DNA of 58,059 bases from an uncultured Bacteroidales bacterium (GCA_902802815.1 CADCNQ010000013.1:1-58059), one strand, 5' to 3'. Shown: positions 47,158 through 56,064, counted from the stretch's first letter. Made by a program: numbers and translations. The notes: generated from the letters alone by a model not told the origin.

Positions 47158-49551
47158 TTATTTTGATAATGTTTTGTTTTTTGCGTTTTCTCTGATGCTT
47201 TCCTTTGTAAAAACGACATCGCCGACGTTGTTGCCCACATACATCGGCACGTAGTCGGATGTGGCATGCCAGCGCGGTTTGCCCGGCATATCGTCACAGA
47301 TAATATGCCCGTTGATTTTAAGTCCTCCGAAGCTGACATCGCTCACCGTGCGCTCTGTGTCGTAGCCGTTGATGATGGAGAGGTTGGGTGTCTTTCCGTT
47401 GTATCTCACATTCCAGAACCTCACGCCCTCCACTCCCCGTCCGGGGGCGGTGCAGTATTTCCGGTTGTAGCCCACCTTCACCTGTGTGATGCAGCCGTCC
47501 TCTATCTCTTCGATGCGTATATTGTCGAAAACCACATCTCGCACCAGATTGCCGTCGCCGCAGTTGATGGCCAGGCATCCCTGATAATCCACCTGCGTTT
47601 CTGCCTGTCCGAGGATATCGATGTTTTCATACACCAGGTGCTCGATCGTGTCTCCCGCTTCCGGGTTGCCGTGGATGCCGATGAAGATTGGGTGTGCCAC
47701 ATCGGTCCACAGTGTTGAGTTGCGCATTCTCACGTTGCGTGTCGACCCGTTGAATCCCTTTCTCGTGGCGTAGGCCGTAGTGCAGTCGTCGCTGTTGCGG
47801 CAGAACACGCGGTCGAAGAGGATACCGTCGCACCCTCCGAACACATTCAGTCCGTCGCCCCAGCTGGGATGTGAGATGCTGCGCACATCGTGCAGTGTCA
47901 CGTTGCGCGATTCACCTATTGGACATGTGTTCAGCACGAGACCGTCAATCAGCACGTTCTCCGAGCGATAGACATGGGCGCCTTCGTATCCGCGTGGCGG
48001 ACGGGCAATACCGCGTCCCAGGATGCTCACGTTCCCGGCATCTTCTATGGCGAACGTACCGGTGAAATAGCTTCCTCCGGCGAGATACAGTGTCGTGTTC
48101 GGGGCCACCCTGACGGTGTCTTCCCTGTACATGCCCGGTGCATAGTATCGGAAGCTGCGTCCCTGTGCCTTTGCTGCTTTCTCGGCATCTTCCCTGCTTA
48201 CGGCGGGCTTAGAGGTGAACACCAGCAGATTGGCGGTGATGTCGCCGTCCAGTTCCACGCTGACGTTTTCCGGCTGAAACAGCAGGAACTGCACCGTCGA
48301 GTCGTTCTGCACGTTGGCAATCGTGCCGCGATAGTCGGGGCGGATGCGTGCCGTCCTGAACTTTCTCTTCCTGCTGACCACCTTCACAGACACATCGCCC
48401 GTGAAGTCAAACATGCAGTATGAAATCTCAGATACCTTATGCTTGTTGTCACCCGTTGAGGCATTCACTTTGGCCATATACGTATCCACCTTTTTCCACT
48501 CTTTAGTGCCGCGTGCCTGTACAAAGACATCGTAGTCGTCCTTCAGCGGAGCACCGTCGGGGGCGGGGTAGGTGAAGACCCTGTGAAGCCGTGTGCCCTC
48601 CTTGACACCGGGGGCGTGCACCTCGCGGTTTTCGCCGCGGCGTCCGGCCTTGTCCTGCAGGGCGAGCACCTTTTTTGTATATGGCATCTTCAGTCCCTTG
48701 CGCTTTACGTAGTGGTTGTATGGCTGCTGGTAGATGTCCCACAGCCTGCCCCGTCCCATTGCGCCCGGTTCCGTCCAGTCGCAGTAGAGTCCTGTGCAGT
48801 CGGTCCATGTCTCAAAGGGTACGTCGTGGCCGAGATTGTATTTTGCGGTGTATTCTATGCCTTTCATCAGTCTGTTGTCCAGTGCTCCCCATAGGTCGTC
48901 GCCCTGCTGCCACGCCATCTCGCAGATGTCGCACAGCGCTTCCAGTCCCAGTTGTACGTGCGACTGATCGCGCCCGGTCTCCTGACATTGTCCCGTTTCA
49001 TCGATATAATTCGGCAGCGCTCCGTTGTCGTTGGCGTGCAAGTGGTAGTCAATGGCGGCCCTGTACATTGTCGAGTCGCCGGTGGCGAGGGCGCAGGCCA
49101 TGCGGAAACGGTTCACTATCGCTCCCCAGTTGCCGTTGGCATACGGGCTGTCCGCCTCAAACCTGTTCATCGTCGGCACCATCGCCCGTCGCAGCATCGC
49201 CTCCCAGGCAGCCAGGTCTTCATTCTTCACTGTCCGTTCTTCACTCCGGAGACTCATCATTGCCCTGCACAGCCAGTAGCCCTGAATCAGACACAGCGGT
49301 GCATCGTGTCCGTCCAGCCGCTGCAGTGTCCCGGCATAGGCGTTGATGATGCGCACCGCCTCGTCGCAGCGGCCTTCCCGGGCAAAGTCCCACGCGGCCT
49401 TCATGTCGCGTTCGCTGCCGTTTTTCGAGTTCCGGAATTCTCCGTCGCGCGCCACCACCTCGTAAGGTCCGGCCATCTGATAGGTGCTCTGCGCCCCGAC
49501 AGGGTTCGTCATCCACACGGTCAGGCATATCAGTGTCAGTATCCGTTTCAT
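47158..49551 (-). CDS. Alginate-lyase-like domain fused to a GH28-like beta-helix
   Basis: A 797-residue exported protein (signal peptide MKRILTLICLTVWMTNPVGA). Residues ~50-330 match the alginate-lyase fold of the neighbouring gene: NGNWGAIVNRF and TGRDQSHVQLGLEAL (His198). From about residue 400 the rest is a right-handed beta-helix: YLAGGSYFTGTF, VSILGRGI, GDGLNVFGG, NSDDCTTAY, like GH28/GH49-type enzymes with the paired aspartates NSDD. Both halves could be active on a uronic acid polymer, but this is inference. No T9SS tail. The ATG at 49551 is supported by the promoter at 49573-49580; a longer frame from 49626 starts upstream of it. Confidence 0.75.
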   Translation of the reverse strand: MKRILTLICLTVWMTNPVGAQSTYQMAGPYEVVARDGEFRNSKNGSERDMKAAWDFAREGRCDEAVRIINAYAGTLQRLDGHDAPLCLIQGYWLCRAMMSLRSEERTVKNEDLAAWEAMLRRAMVPTMNRFEADSPYANGNWGAIVNRFRMACALATGDSTMYRAAIDYHLHANDNGALPNYIDETGQCQETGRDQSHVQLGLEALCDICEMAWQQGDDLWGALDNRLMKGIEYTAKYNLGHDVPFETWTDCTGLYCDWTEPGAMGRGRLWDIYQQPYNHYVKRKGLKMPYTKKVLALQDKAGRRGENREVHAPGVKEGTRLHRVFTYPAPDGAPLKDDYDVFVQARGTKEWKKVDTYMAKVNASTGDNKHKVSEISYCMFDFTGDVSVKVVSRKRKFRTARIRPDYRGTIANVQNDSTVQFLLFQPENVSVELDGDITANLLVFTSKPAVSREDAEKAAKAQGRSFRYYAPGMYREDTVRVAPNTTLYLAGGSYFTGTFAIEDAGNVSILGRGIARPPRGYEGAHVYRSENVLIDGLVLNTCPIGESRNVTLHDVRSISHPSWGDGLNVFGGCDGILFDRVFCRNSDDCTTAYATRKGFNGSTRNVRMRNSTLWTDVAHPIFIGIHGNPEAGDTIEHLVYENIDILGQAETQVDYQGCLAINCGDGNLVRDVVFDNIRIEEIEDGCITQVKVGYNRKYCTAPGRGVEGVRFWNVRYNGKTPNLSIINGYDTERTVSDVSFGGLKINGHIICDDMPGKPRWHATSDYVPMYVGNNVGDVVFTKESIRENAKNKTLSK

Positions 49552-49572
49552 CGTTTTGTTGTTTTGTTTTTG

Positions 49573-49580
49573 CAAAATTA
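49573..49580 (-). promoter_or_regulatory. -7 box of the lyase/beta-helix gene
   Basis: TAATTTTG on the minus strand, 21 bases before the ATG at 49551. It is divergent to the regulator promoter at 49709-49716, so both promoters share a 128-bp control region. Confidence 0.55.
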
Positions 49581-49708
49581 ATGTTTTTATGGCGAAATAC
49601 ACCTGCCCGTTTGTCCAGAAATACATGTCTTGTTTGTATTTTGCCGTTTTTGGATATTTCGGACATGTTTTTTAGACAAATGAGACCTGTGTTTCGCTAT
49701 TAATTTTG

Positions 49709-49716
49709 TATCTTTG
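49709..49716 (+). promoter_or_regulatory. -7 box of the propeller-AraC regulator gene
   Basis: TATCTTTG followed by CCGG, 20 bases before the ATG at 49737. The divergent arrangement with the lyase promoter is where the regulator would be expected to bind. Confidence 0.55.
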
Positions 49717-49736
49717 CCGGTGGATTCCTGAAAAAC

Positions 49737-51848
49737 ATGTCGATGAAGCGGCGATTAATTCTCATGATATGTGTCTTGGCGGCAGGACTTTCTGTCGTCT
49801 TCGGACAGCGTCACTGGACTGTGGCCGACGGCCTGCCCACCGGTGAGGTGCGTCAGATTGTGGAACTGCCCGGCGGACAGATGCTTGTCAACTGCGAGGG
49901 CGTTTTCTGCATCTCCAACGGGCATTCGTTCGATGTGGTGCCGTGCGACCAGAACCGCGCATATCAGTTGTCCCGATACGCCAACCGCTACGGTCAGCTG
50001 TGGGAGGGCGACACTGTCCTGTGGCTGCACGATTTCTACCGGATTTACTGCTTTGATGCCCGCCGTCGTGTGTTTGTTGCCGACGGGGCGGACCGACTGA
50101 TTGCCCGCCTTCGGGAAACGCTCCTTGCCTCTTCCTCCGATACTCCGCGCCCGACGGATGCCCAGCAGCATGTCATCGACTCGCTCCGCATCTGCGACAT
50201 CACCCTCGCCACCACCGACCGTCAGGGAGGTCTCTGGATGGGCACGCGCTCCAGCGGTATCATCTACCAGCCGCCCTGCCGGGTAAAAGCCGCGACACAT
50301 ACGGGCAGCGACCCGCTGATAGGATGGGCACGTGCTGCGTCCCTGCGCAGCGGACAGACAATGTTTGTCGTTCAGCTGCATGACGGACGGCAGTTGCGCT
50401 GTGATTCGCTTTGCCTGTTGAGCTACTGCTTGCCGGAGAAGCAGCTCTCCGTGTCGCTCAACGACAAGCTGCCCGCCCTCAACCGCTACCGCTATATGGT
50501 GGGCGCCTGTCCTCTGGAGGAGGGTCTGGTGGCTGTCTATACACAGAACGGCATATTCCTGCTCGACACAAAGACGGACACCCTGCTCCCTTTTCCCAAG
50601 GCCGGGGAGATAGAGCGCTACAGCAGCAAGTACAACTGTATGCTTAGGGACCGCAGCGGACGGCTGTGGATAGGCACGCAAAACGGCCTGTTTCAGGTGA
50701 GAAGTGAGGAGTCGGGCGACACCTGTGAGAGAATCTCCGGTCTTTCCAACAACTGCATCCGCAGCCTTGTGACGGATGCCGGGGGCAATGTGTGGGCCGG
50801 CACATCGTGCGGTGTCTCGCGCATCACTCCCACTGTTGTCAACCTCGGGGCAGACGACGGCATACCCTCCGTGGCGATGATGGACCGCGCTGCCGGTCTC
50901 ACCGATGACGGACGCCTTGTCTTTGCTGCCGGTGGCGGACTGGCCGTATCTTTCCGTCCCGACGAGATGATAGGCGAGGAGAAGCCCCTCCCTGTGGTCA
51001 TCACCGGTATGACGCTCTGCGGGGAACCCGTCACTGCTGTCGATTCTCTCCTGTCGCATGACCAGAACTACCTCACCTTCCAGTTCTCCACGCTCAATTA
51101 CGCCGCTCCCTCCCACGACAGCTACCGCTACCGCCTGCGCGGCCTGGAGCGCTCCTGGAATGTCTGCAGCGACGGCAGCGGACAGGGCACCGCCGGCTAC
51201 AAGGCCCTGCCGCCCGGCAGCTATGTCTTCGAGGTGCAGGCCTCCAACGCATCCGGTGTGTGGGGTGCCGCCACCGTGCTGTCCTTCACCATACGTCCGC
51301 CCTGGTGGCTCACATGGTGGATGAAGACGGCCTGCTGTCTCCTGGCCCTGCTTGCCGTGCTTTGTCCGGCAGCCTTCTACCTGAAGAGGAAGAAAGCCAA
51401 ACTGGAGCGCGAAAACGACGCCCGTGTCAACCGTCTGTTCGAACTGCGTGAGGAGGCCCGTCACCAGTTTGCCGAGTCGTCCAATATCGCTCCCGACAAG
51501 ATTACCGTCAGCGCCGAGGAGGAGAGGCTTGTCTCTCAGATGCTGAAGGCCATTGAGGCGCATCTCGACGATGAGGACTACAATGCCGACCTGCTGGCCC
51601 GCGATGTGGCCATGAGCCGCGCTTCGCTCTACAAGAAACTGCAGACCATGCTCGGCATCACTCCCACCGATTTCATCCGCAATGTGCGTCTCAAGCGTGC
51701 CGCCCGTCTGCTTGCCGACACTCAGCTGCCTATCGGCGACATTGCTGCCCGTGTGGGTTTTGTCACGGCGAGGAATTTCTCCGCCTCGTTCAAGAAGATG
51801 TTCGGCCTCACTCCCTCCGAATACAGGGAGCCGAAGGATAAACCGTAG
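49737..51848 (+). CDS. Membrane-spanning propeller/Y_Y_Y sensor with AraC output, no kinase
   Basis: A 703-residue regulator with signal/anchor (to about 23), a periplasmic beta-propeller with repeats of LWIGTQNGLF and VWAGTSCGVSRIT type (~25-450), a Y_Y_Y domain (~455-520, YRYRLRGLERSW), one membrane helix (~526-548) and a cytoplasmic AraC-type HTH (~600-703, LYKKLQTMLGITPTDFIR...FGLTPSEYRE). Hybrid two-component systems of Bacteroidetes have the same outer part, but here the histidine kinase and receiver domains are absent, leaving about 50 residues of linker. It probably controls the adjacent polysaccharide genes on binding an oligosaccharide. Confidence 0.85.
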   Translation: MSMKRRLILMICVLAAGLSVVFGQRHWTVADGLPTGEVRQIVELPGGQMLVNCEGVFCISNGHSFDVVPCDQNRAYQLSRYANRYGQLWEGDTVLWLHDFYRIYCFDARRRVFVADGADRLIARLRETLLASSSDTPRPTDAQQHVIDSLRICDITLATTDRQGGLWMGTRSSGIIYQPPCRVKAATHTGSDPLIGWARAASLRSGQTMFVVQLHDGRQLRCDSLCLLSYCLPEKQLSVSLNDKLPALNRYRYMVGACPLEEGLVAVYTQNGIFLLDTKTDTLLPFPKAGEIERYSSKYNCMLRDRSGRLWIGTQNGLFQVRSEESGDTCERISGLSNNCIRSLVTDAGGNVWAGTSCGVSRITPTVVNLGADDGIPSVAMMDRAAGLTDDGRLVFAAGGGLAVSFRPDEMIGEEKPLPVVITGMTLCGEPVTAVDSLLSHDQNYLTFQFSTLNYAAPSHDSYRYRLRGLERSWNVCSDGSGQGTAGYKALPPGSYVFEVQASNASGVWGAATVLSFTIRPPWWLTWWMKTACCLLALLAVLCPAAFYLKRKKAKLERENDARVNRLFELREEARHQFAESSNIAPDKITVSAEEERLVSQMLKAIEAHLDDEDYNADLLARDVAMSRASLYKKLQTMLGITPTDFIRNVRLKRAARLLADTQLPIGDIAARVGFVTARNFSASFKKMFGLTPSEYREPKDKP

Positions 51849-51898
51849 GGGGGGATACATATGTCTCAGGTGATATAACCGTTGTTTTTTTTTACGTC

Positions 51899-54499
51899 AT
51901 GATAAAGAAGATTTTCGCCCTGTTTCTGCTTTTTCACGCATTGACTCTCCCGGCTCAGATTATCTATGCCGACTACAGCGACCCGGATGTGTGCGAAGGC
52001 ACGGACGGTGACTACTGGTTGACGGCCAGCAGTTTCCAGTGCACGCCGGGACTGCCTCTGTTGCACAGCACCGACCTGGTGCATTGGGAGGTGGTGAACT
52101 ATGCGGTGGAACGTCTGTTGCCCGCGAGTCACTACAACTCCGTGCAGCACGGCTGCGGCGTCTGGGCTCCCAGTATCCGCCGGCACGACGGCACTTACTA
52201 TATCTATTGGGGCGATCCCGATTTTGGTGTCTTCATGGTGAAGAGTGATAATCCGTGCGGACGCTGGAGCGAGCCGGTGCTGGTGGTGGAGGGCCGGGGA
52301 TTGATTGACCCCTGTCCGCTGTGGGATGATGACGGACGGTGCTATCTCGTGAACGGATGGGCTGCCAGCCGCTGCGGTTTCAACAGCGTGCTGACCGTGC
52401 GCGAACTGTCTGCTGACGGCAGCCGGGCAGTCGGCAAACCGCTTCTTGTCTATGACGGACAGACGGAGGGCAACCACACGATAGAGGGCCCCAAGTTCTA
52501 CAAACGCGACGGCTTTTATTATATCCTCGCTCCTGCCGGCGGTGTGGAGAAAGGCTGGCAGGTGGCCCTGCGAAGCCGCAGCATATACGGTCCGTACGAA
52601 AGCCGGACGGTGTTCCACGGAGACGGCATTCATCAGGGCGGTTGGGTGGCAGACCGGTTCATCGCCTTTCAGGATAAAGGTCCCTACGGACGCATCCTTC
52701 ACCTGCTCGATGTGGAGTGGAGGGACGGATGGCCTGTGATGAAGGAGTCGAAAAGCGACAGGGCGGAGCGTGCCGCGCGCAAATCGCCGATACGGCTCCA
52801 ATACCAGTGGCATGCCAACCGTCAGGACAGTTTCGGCTTTGAGACGCCCTGCGGTGCGCGCATCTACGGCCACGCGGTGTCGTCCGCTTTCCGCAACCTG
52901 TGGGAGGTGCCGAATCTCTATCTGAGGAAATTCGAGGGCGAGACGTTCACCGACACTCTTCATCTGACTGTCACCGCCACAGATGAAGGCCAGCAGTCGG
53001 GCTTCGTCGTGATGGGACGCGACTACTGCCGTCTCTCTGCAGAACTGCAGGGCGATGCCTTTGTGCTGAAATATATCACCTGCAGGGATGCCGACCGGGG
53101 CGGGGCGGAGGAGTCCGCCGTCGTAGGGCATGTCAGGGCGCGTTCCTACAATGCCGGTGCAAAAAAAAATTATGAATGCCGCCTCATCGTTCGCCTGCAA
53201 TGCGACAAGGGGGCTCTCTGCCGCCTTTCCTACAGCACGGACGGATGCCGCTTCACACCTCTCGCTGTTCCCTTCCAGGCCCGCGAGGGCAAATGGATAG
53301 GTGCCAAGTACGGAGTGTTCAGCATCACACGCGATGCAAAATCCCGGGGATGGGCGGAACTTACGGACACTGCGGCGCAGGAGAGCGGTAGCGGTTTCGA
53401 TGCCGCCCGGCAGCTGTCTTATTGCAGCAGTCAGGTGGACAGGGCGCTGGCTGCTTTGTGTCCCTGCGACTTCACGATGATGCCCCGCAATATCCTTGGC
53501 GACGGGCGCACGTGGAACTGTCGCAGGGCCGGGGCCGAGGAGTGGTGCTCCGGTTTCTGGCCGGGCATCCTGTGGATGGACTATGCATATACGCACAGCG
53601 AGGCGGTGAAGGAGGCCGCTGCGGGCTATACGGATGCCGTCACCCCCATCATCAGCAGTCCTGTCTTCGACCACGACCTGGGTTTCATCGCCATCAGCAC
53701 CTTCCTGAAGGGTTACGAGGCTACGGGTGACGGGCGCTACAGACGCTTGGCTCTGCAGGCTGCCGACTCGCTGGCCACTCTGTTCAACGACAGGGTGGGC
53801 ACTATTCTCAGCTGGCCCCGCCATGTGAAGGACTACGGCGGTCACAACACCATCATTGACAACATGATGAATCTGGAACTGCTGTATTGGGCCGCTGCCA
53901 ACGGAGGTTCGCCGCGACTGAAGGAGATAGCCACCTGCCATGCCGAGACCACGATGAATCACCACTTCCGGAAGGACGGCAGCTGCTGTCATGTTGCAGT
54001 CTACGACACTCTGACGGGTAAGTTCATCAGGGGCGTCACACATCAGGGTTTTGCCGACAGTTCCATGTGGAGCCGCGGTCAGTCGTGGGCCATCTACGGC
54101 TACACGACGGCATACCGTTACACGCACGACAAACGTTTCCTCAATCATGCCCGTAAGGTGGCGGATGTCTATCTGAAGCGTCTGAGGGAGACTTCCGACG
54201 ACTGGGTTCCCGTTTGGGACATGGATGCCCCTCCGGGTTCCACCAAGGATGCTTCTGCCGCCTGTGTCACGGCCAGTGCTCTGTTGGAACTGTGCCGGTA
54301 TGTGAAGGACGGCAGCCGTTATCGCGATGCCGCCATACAGATGTTGCGCGACCTCAGCACCGAACGTTATCAGAGCCGCAGCCGCAATGTCTCGTTCCTG
54401 ATGCACTCCACGGGGCACTATCCTGCAGGCAGTGAAATCGATGCCGGTATCATCTATGCCGACTACTATTATCTGGAAGCACTCCTGAGGGCAAGATAA
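51899..54499 (+). CDS. GH43-GH88 fusion glycosidase
   Basis: An 866-residue exported enzyme (signal peptide ~1-19). Residues ~20-320 are a GH43-type five-bladed propeller with the base Asp28 (DYSDPDV), the pKa-setting Asp137 (LIDPCP) and the acid Glu196 (TIEGPKF); a beta-sandwich follows. Residues ~510-866 are a GH88 unsaturated-uronyl hydrolase with Asp593 (FDHDLGF) and Asp654 (IIDNMMN), spaced 61 residues apart as in the characterised Bacillus enzyme (Asp88/Asp149), plus MWSRGQSWAIYG and HSTGHYPAG. The GH88 part would remove the unsaturated uronic acid left by lyases, while the GH43 part would take an arabinose or xylose. It starts 50 bp after the regulator gene without its own promoter box. 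Confidence 0.87.
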   Translation: MIKKIFALFLLFHALTLPAQIIYADYSDPDVCEGTDGDYWLTASSFQCTPGLPLLHSTDLVHWEVVNYAVERLLPASHYNSVQHGCGVWAPSIRRHDGTYYIYWGDPDFGVFMVKSDNPCGRWSEPVLVVEGRGLIDPCPLWDDDGRCYLVNGWAASRCGFNSVLTVRELSADGSRAVGKPLLVYDGQTEGNHTIEGPKFYKRDGFYYILAPAGGVEKGWQVALRSRSIYGPYESRTVFHGDGIHQGGWVADRFIAFQDKGPYGRILHLLDVEWRDGWPVMKESKSDRAERAARKSPIRLQYQWHANRQDSFGFETPCGARIYGHAVSSAFRNLWEVPNLYLRKFEGETFTDTLHLTVTATDEGQQSGFVVMGRDYCRLSAELQGDAFVLKYITCRDADRGGAEESAVVGHVRARSYNAGAKKNYECRLIVRLQCDKGALCRLSYSTDGCRFTPLAVPFQAREGKWIGAKYGVFSITRDAKSRGWAELTDTAAQESGSGFDAARQLSYCSSQVDRALAALCPCDFTMMPRNILGDGRTWNCRRAGAEEWCSGFWPGILWMDYAYTHSEAVKEAAAGYTDAVTPIISSPVFDHDLGFIAISTFLKGYEATGDGRYRRLALQAADSLATLFNDRVGTILSWPRHVKDYGGHNTIIDNMMNLELLYWAAANGGSPRLKEIATCHAETTMNHHFRKDGSCCHVAVYDTLTGKFIRGVTHQGFADSSMWSRGQSWAIYGYTTAYRYTHDKRFLNHARKVADVYLKRLRETSDDWVPVWDMDAPPGSTKDASAACVTASALLELCRYVKDGSRYRDAAIQMLRDLSTERYQSRSRNVSFLMHSTGHYPAGSEIDAGIIYADYYYLEALLRAR

Positions 54500-54516
54500 A
54501 GCTCATTTTTCAGCAT

Positions 54517-54550
54517 AAAAACAGGCACCCGGAGGATGCCTGTTTTTCTT
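54517..54550. terminator. Bidirectional terminator
   Basis: An 11-bp stem (54517-54527 with 54537-54547) with T's on the right and A's on the left sits between two convergent genes, 18 bases after the GH43-GH88 stop. Confidence 0.85.
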
Positions 54551-54603
54551 TAGAGGGCAAGTGGTATATTGTCTTCTTACAACTTACCTCTTGCATAGAA
54601 GCC

Positions 54604-55839
54604 TTAGCCTTCACTCGGGCCGTCACCGCCGCCGGGAGCCTGAGCTGTGATGGTGAACCATACCGCACCGCCGTGATAGACCACGAGCGTGTGACCTGCT
54701 GCTACACTCAGACCCGTGAACGAAGCGCCGTTGGCATCATGGCTGCTGGGGTTGATAGCATCGCCCGTACCATCCACCTTAGCAGTGAATACCACATCGC
54801 CCAAATTCGTGCCGCTGACAGCTACTGAAGTGACTGGAGCCGTGGCCATCACGCTTCCGCCCGCAATGTTCTGGCTGGTTCCATTGATAGTAGCCGTGGT
54901 GCTGTAGCTGGGCTGACCGGGCTCCACACCGCCCCCACCGCCAGAGGGGGTGACATCACTCGTAACACCCGTGCCGCCAGCACCGGCATTGTTCAGGTAG
55001 TACTCCGATTCCATGTCAATTTCAGTCGTCGTGTAGCTCTTCTCTACAGCTTCATACAGGCTGCAAAGGTCGCTACCCAAGCCGGCTTCGTTGAGTACCA
55101 ACTTGCAGTTGCTGCGGAACCAGTCACCGCTCTTGTCCTTGCGGCTGACGATGATACCGGCTGCCACCACAATGCCGCCTCGACCCAGCACGAAGTTGAA
55201 GTGGTCTGTGTCGAACTCGAAGCGTGAGAAGTTGAGTTGGTTCTTCCAGTTCGAGCACGGGAACTCGCCTGCGCTGTTCACAATTTCGGTTGTCATGGGA
55301 GCACCGCTGCCGTCGGCATTGCGCGGATTGAGGATGATACGGGCGAGATTCACCTCGTACTTACCCTCGGGCTTCTGTACGGTGACGAAGCTCAGTTGAT
55401 CACCGCGTTGCAGACCCCACGCCGAGATAATATCGGCGTACGTGTTGCCGGGTGAATTGACATAAGCCACATGCCCGCCTTCAGCATCAATGCCCACCTT
55501 GACCTCGGGCAGATGTCCCTGCGAAACGATGGCAGCAAATGGAGTCCACTTGTTGCTCTGAAGCGGCATGAATTGGTAGAACTGCCTCAGGTTCTGTCCT
55601 GAGTTCTGCAGCGTTGCCGCATGTTCGCGAAGGTCTTTGAGATTTACCTTCTTGAACATGTTCATACACTGGAAGCCATTGGACACACCTTCGAAGGAGT
55701 GCGAACAAATGGACTTCAACATGGCGTAGGCAAAAGCTACGACCTTAACCAAAACTCTCTGCAATGTCTGTGCAGTGGTCTTGGGATTCTTCACGTGACG
55801 GTCAGTAGTGCCGTCAATTTTCAACTTAATCTCTTTCAT
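54604..55839 (-). CDS. Unrecognised 411-residue protein with Gly-rich linker
   Basis: I do not recognise the family. There is no signal peptide. Residues 1-~75 are basic and helical with HVKNPKTTAQTLQR and SHSFEGVSNGFQCMNMF. Residues ~80-290 are a mixed alpha/beta region. A GGGGG linker (~300-310) leads to a small beta domain (~320-400) with ATAPVTSVAVSGTNLGDVV, and the chain ends in GGGDGPSEG. This layout suggests a core plus a display-like beta domain, but the function is unknown. Its promoter box is about 220 bp upstream, so the 11-bp repeat array is in its 5' leader. The minus-strand gene upstream is a second orphan with a Gly-run linker. Confidence 0.65.
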   Translation of the reverse strand: MKEIKLKIDGTTDRHVKNPKTTAQTLQRVLVKVVAFAYAMLKSICSHSFEGVSNGFQCMNMFKKVNLKDLREHAATLQNSGQNLRQFYQFMPLQSNKWTPFAAIVSQGHLPEVKVGIDAEGGHVAYVNSPGNTYADIISAWGLQRGDQLSFVTVQKPEGKYEVNLARIILNPRNADGSGAPMTTEIVNSAGEFPCSNWKNQLNFSRFEFDTDHFNFVLGRGGIVVAAGIIVSRKDKSGDWFRSNCKLVLNEAGLGSDLCSLYEAVEKSYTTTEIDMESEYYLNNAGAGGTGVTSDVTPSGGGGGVEPGQPSYSTTATINGTSQNIAGGSVMATAPVTSVAVSGTNLGDVVFTAKVDGTGDAINPSSHDANGASFTGLSVAAGHTLVVYHGGAVWFTITAQAPGGGDGPSEG

Positions 55840-55901
55840 AGTTTTAAAGAATTAAGTGTTTAACAATAATCCTACATCATTGGAGACGGTGGTCAATTAG
55901 A

Positions 55902-56011
55902 GTTCAACATGAGATGAACATGAGTTCAACATGAGATGAACATGACTTCAACATGAGATAAACATGAGAGCAACATGAATTAAACATGCGGGCGACATGA
56001 GTTAAGCATGA
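55902..56011 (+). repeat. Tandem 11-bp repeat array (10 units)
   Basis: Ten contiguous units of exactly 11 bp with consensus GNTNAACATGA start at 55902, 55913 and so on to 56001. Units alternate between GTTCAACATGA and GATGAACATGA, giving a 22-bp higher order in which GTTCA and TGAAC arms are inverted repeats. Decay increases toward the right end. Every unit has the palindrome CATG, so an ATG occurs every 11 bases on both strands. It lies between the orphan gene's promoter and its start. Confidence 0.92.
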
Positions 56012-56056
56012 GCTTTTACTGCCAAAGACCGATTATCACCAATCCGGGATCTGGCG

Positions 56057-56064
56057 CAAAAGTA
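56057..56064 (-). promoter_or_regulatory. -7 box upstream of the repeat array
   Basis: TACTTTTG followed by CGCC on the minus strand. It predicts a leader of about 210 nt for the gene starting at 55839, containing all ten 11-bp units. Confidence 0.5.

Noticed and set aside
47124..47339. 72-residue extension of the T9SS-cargo lyase
   Set aside because: It would overlap the upstream gene's 3' end and the promoter at 47145-47152 and would bury a perfect signal peptide.
49755..51860. 701-codon open frame antisense to the propeller-AraC regulator
   Set aside because: It mirrors the whole sense gene, has no recognisable domain and the sense frame has clear domains and a promoter.
51866..54418. 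850-codon open frame antisense to the GH43-GH88 gene
   Set aside because: Same situation: complete shadow of a gene with all catalytic residues in the sense frame; product composition is not protein-like.
55902..56011. CRISPR array
   Set aside because: Units are 11 bp and contiguous, with no spacers and no cas genes in the window.
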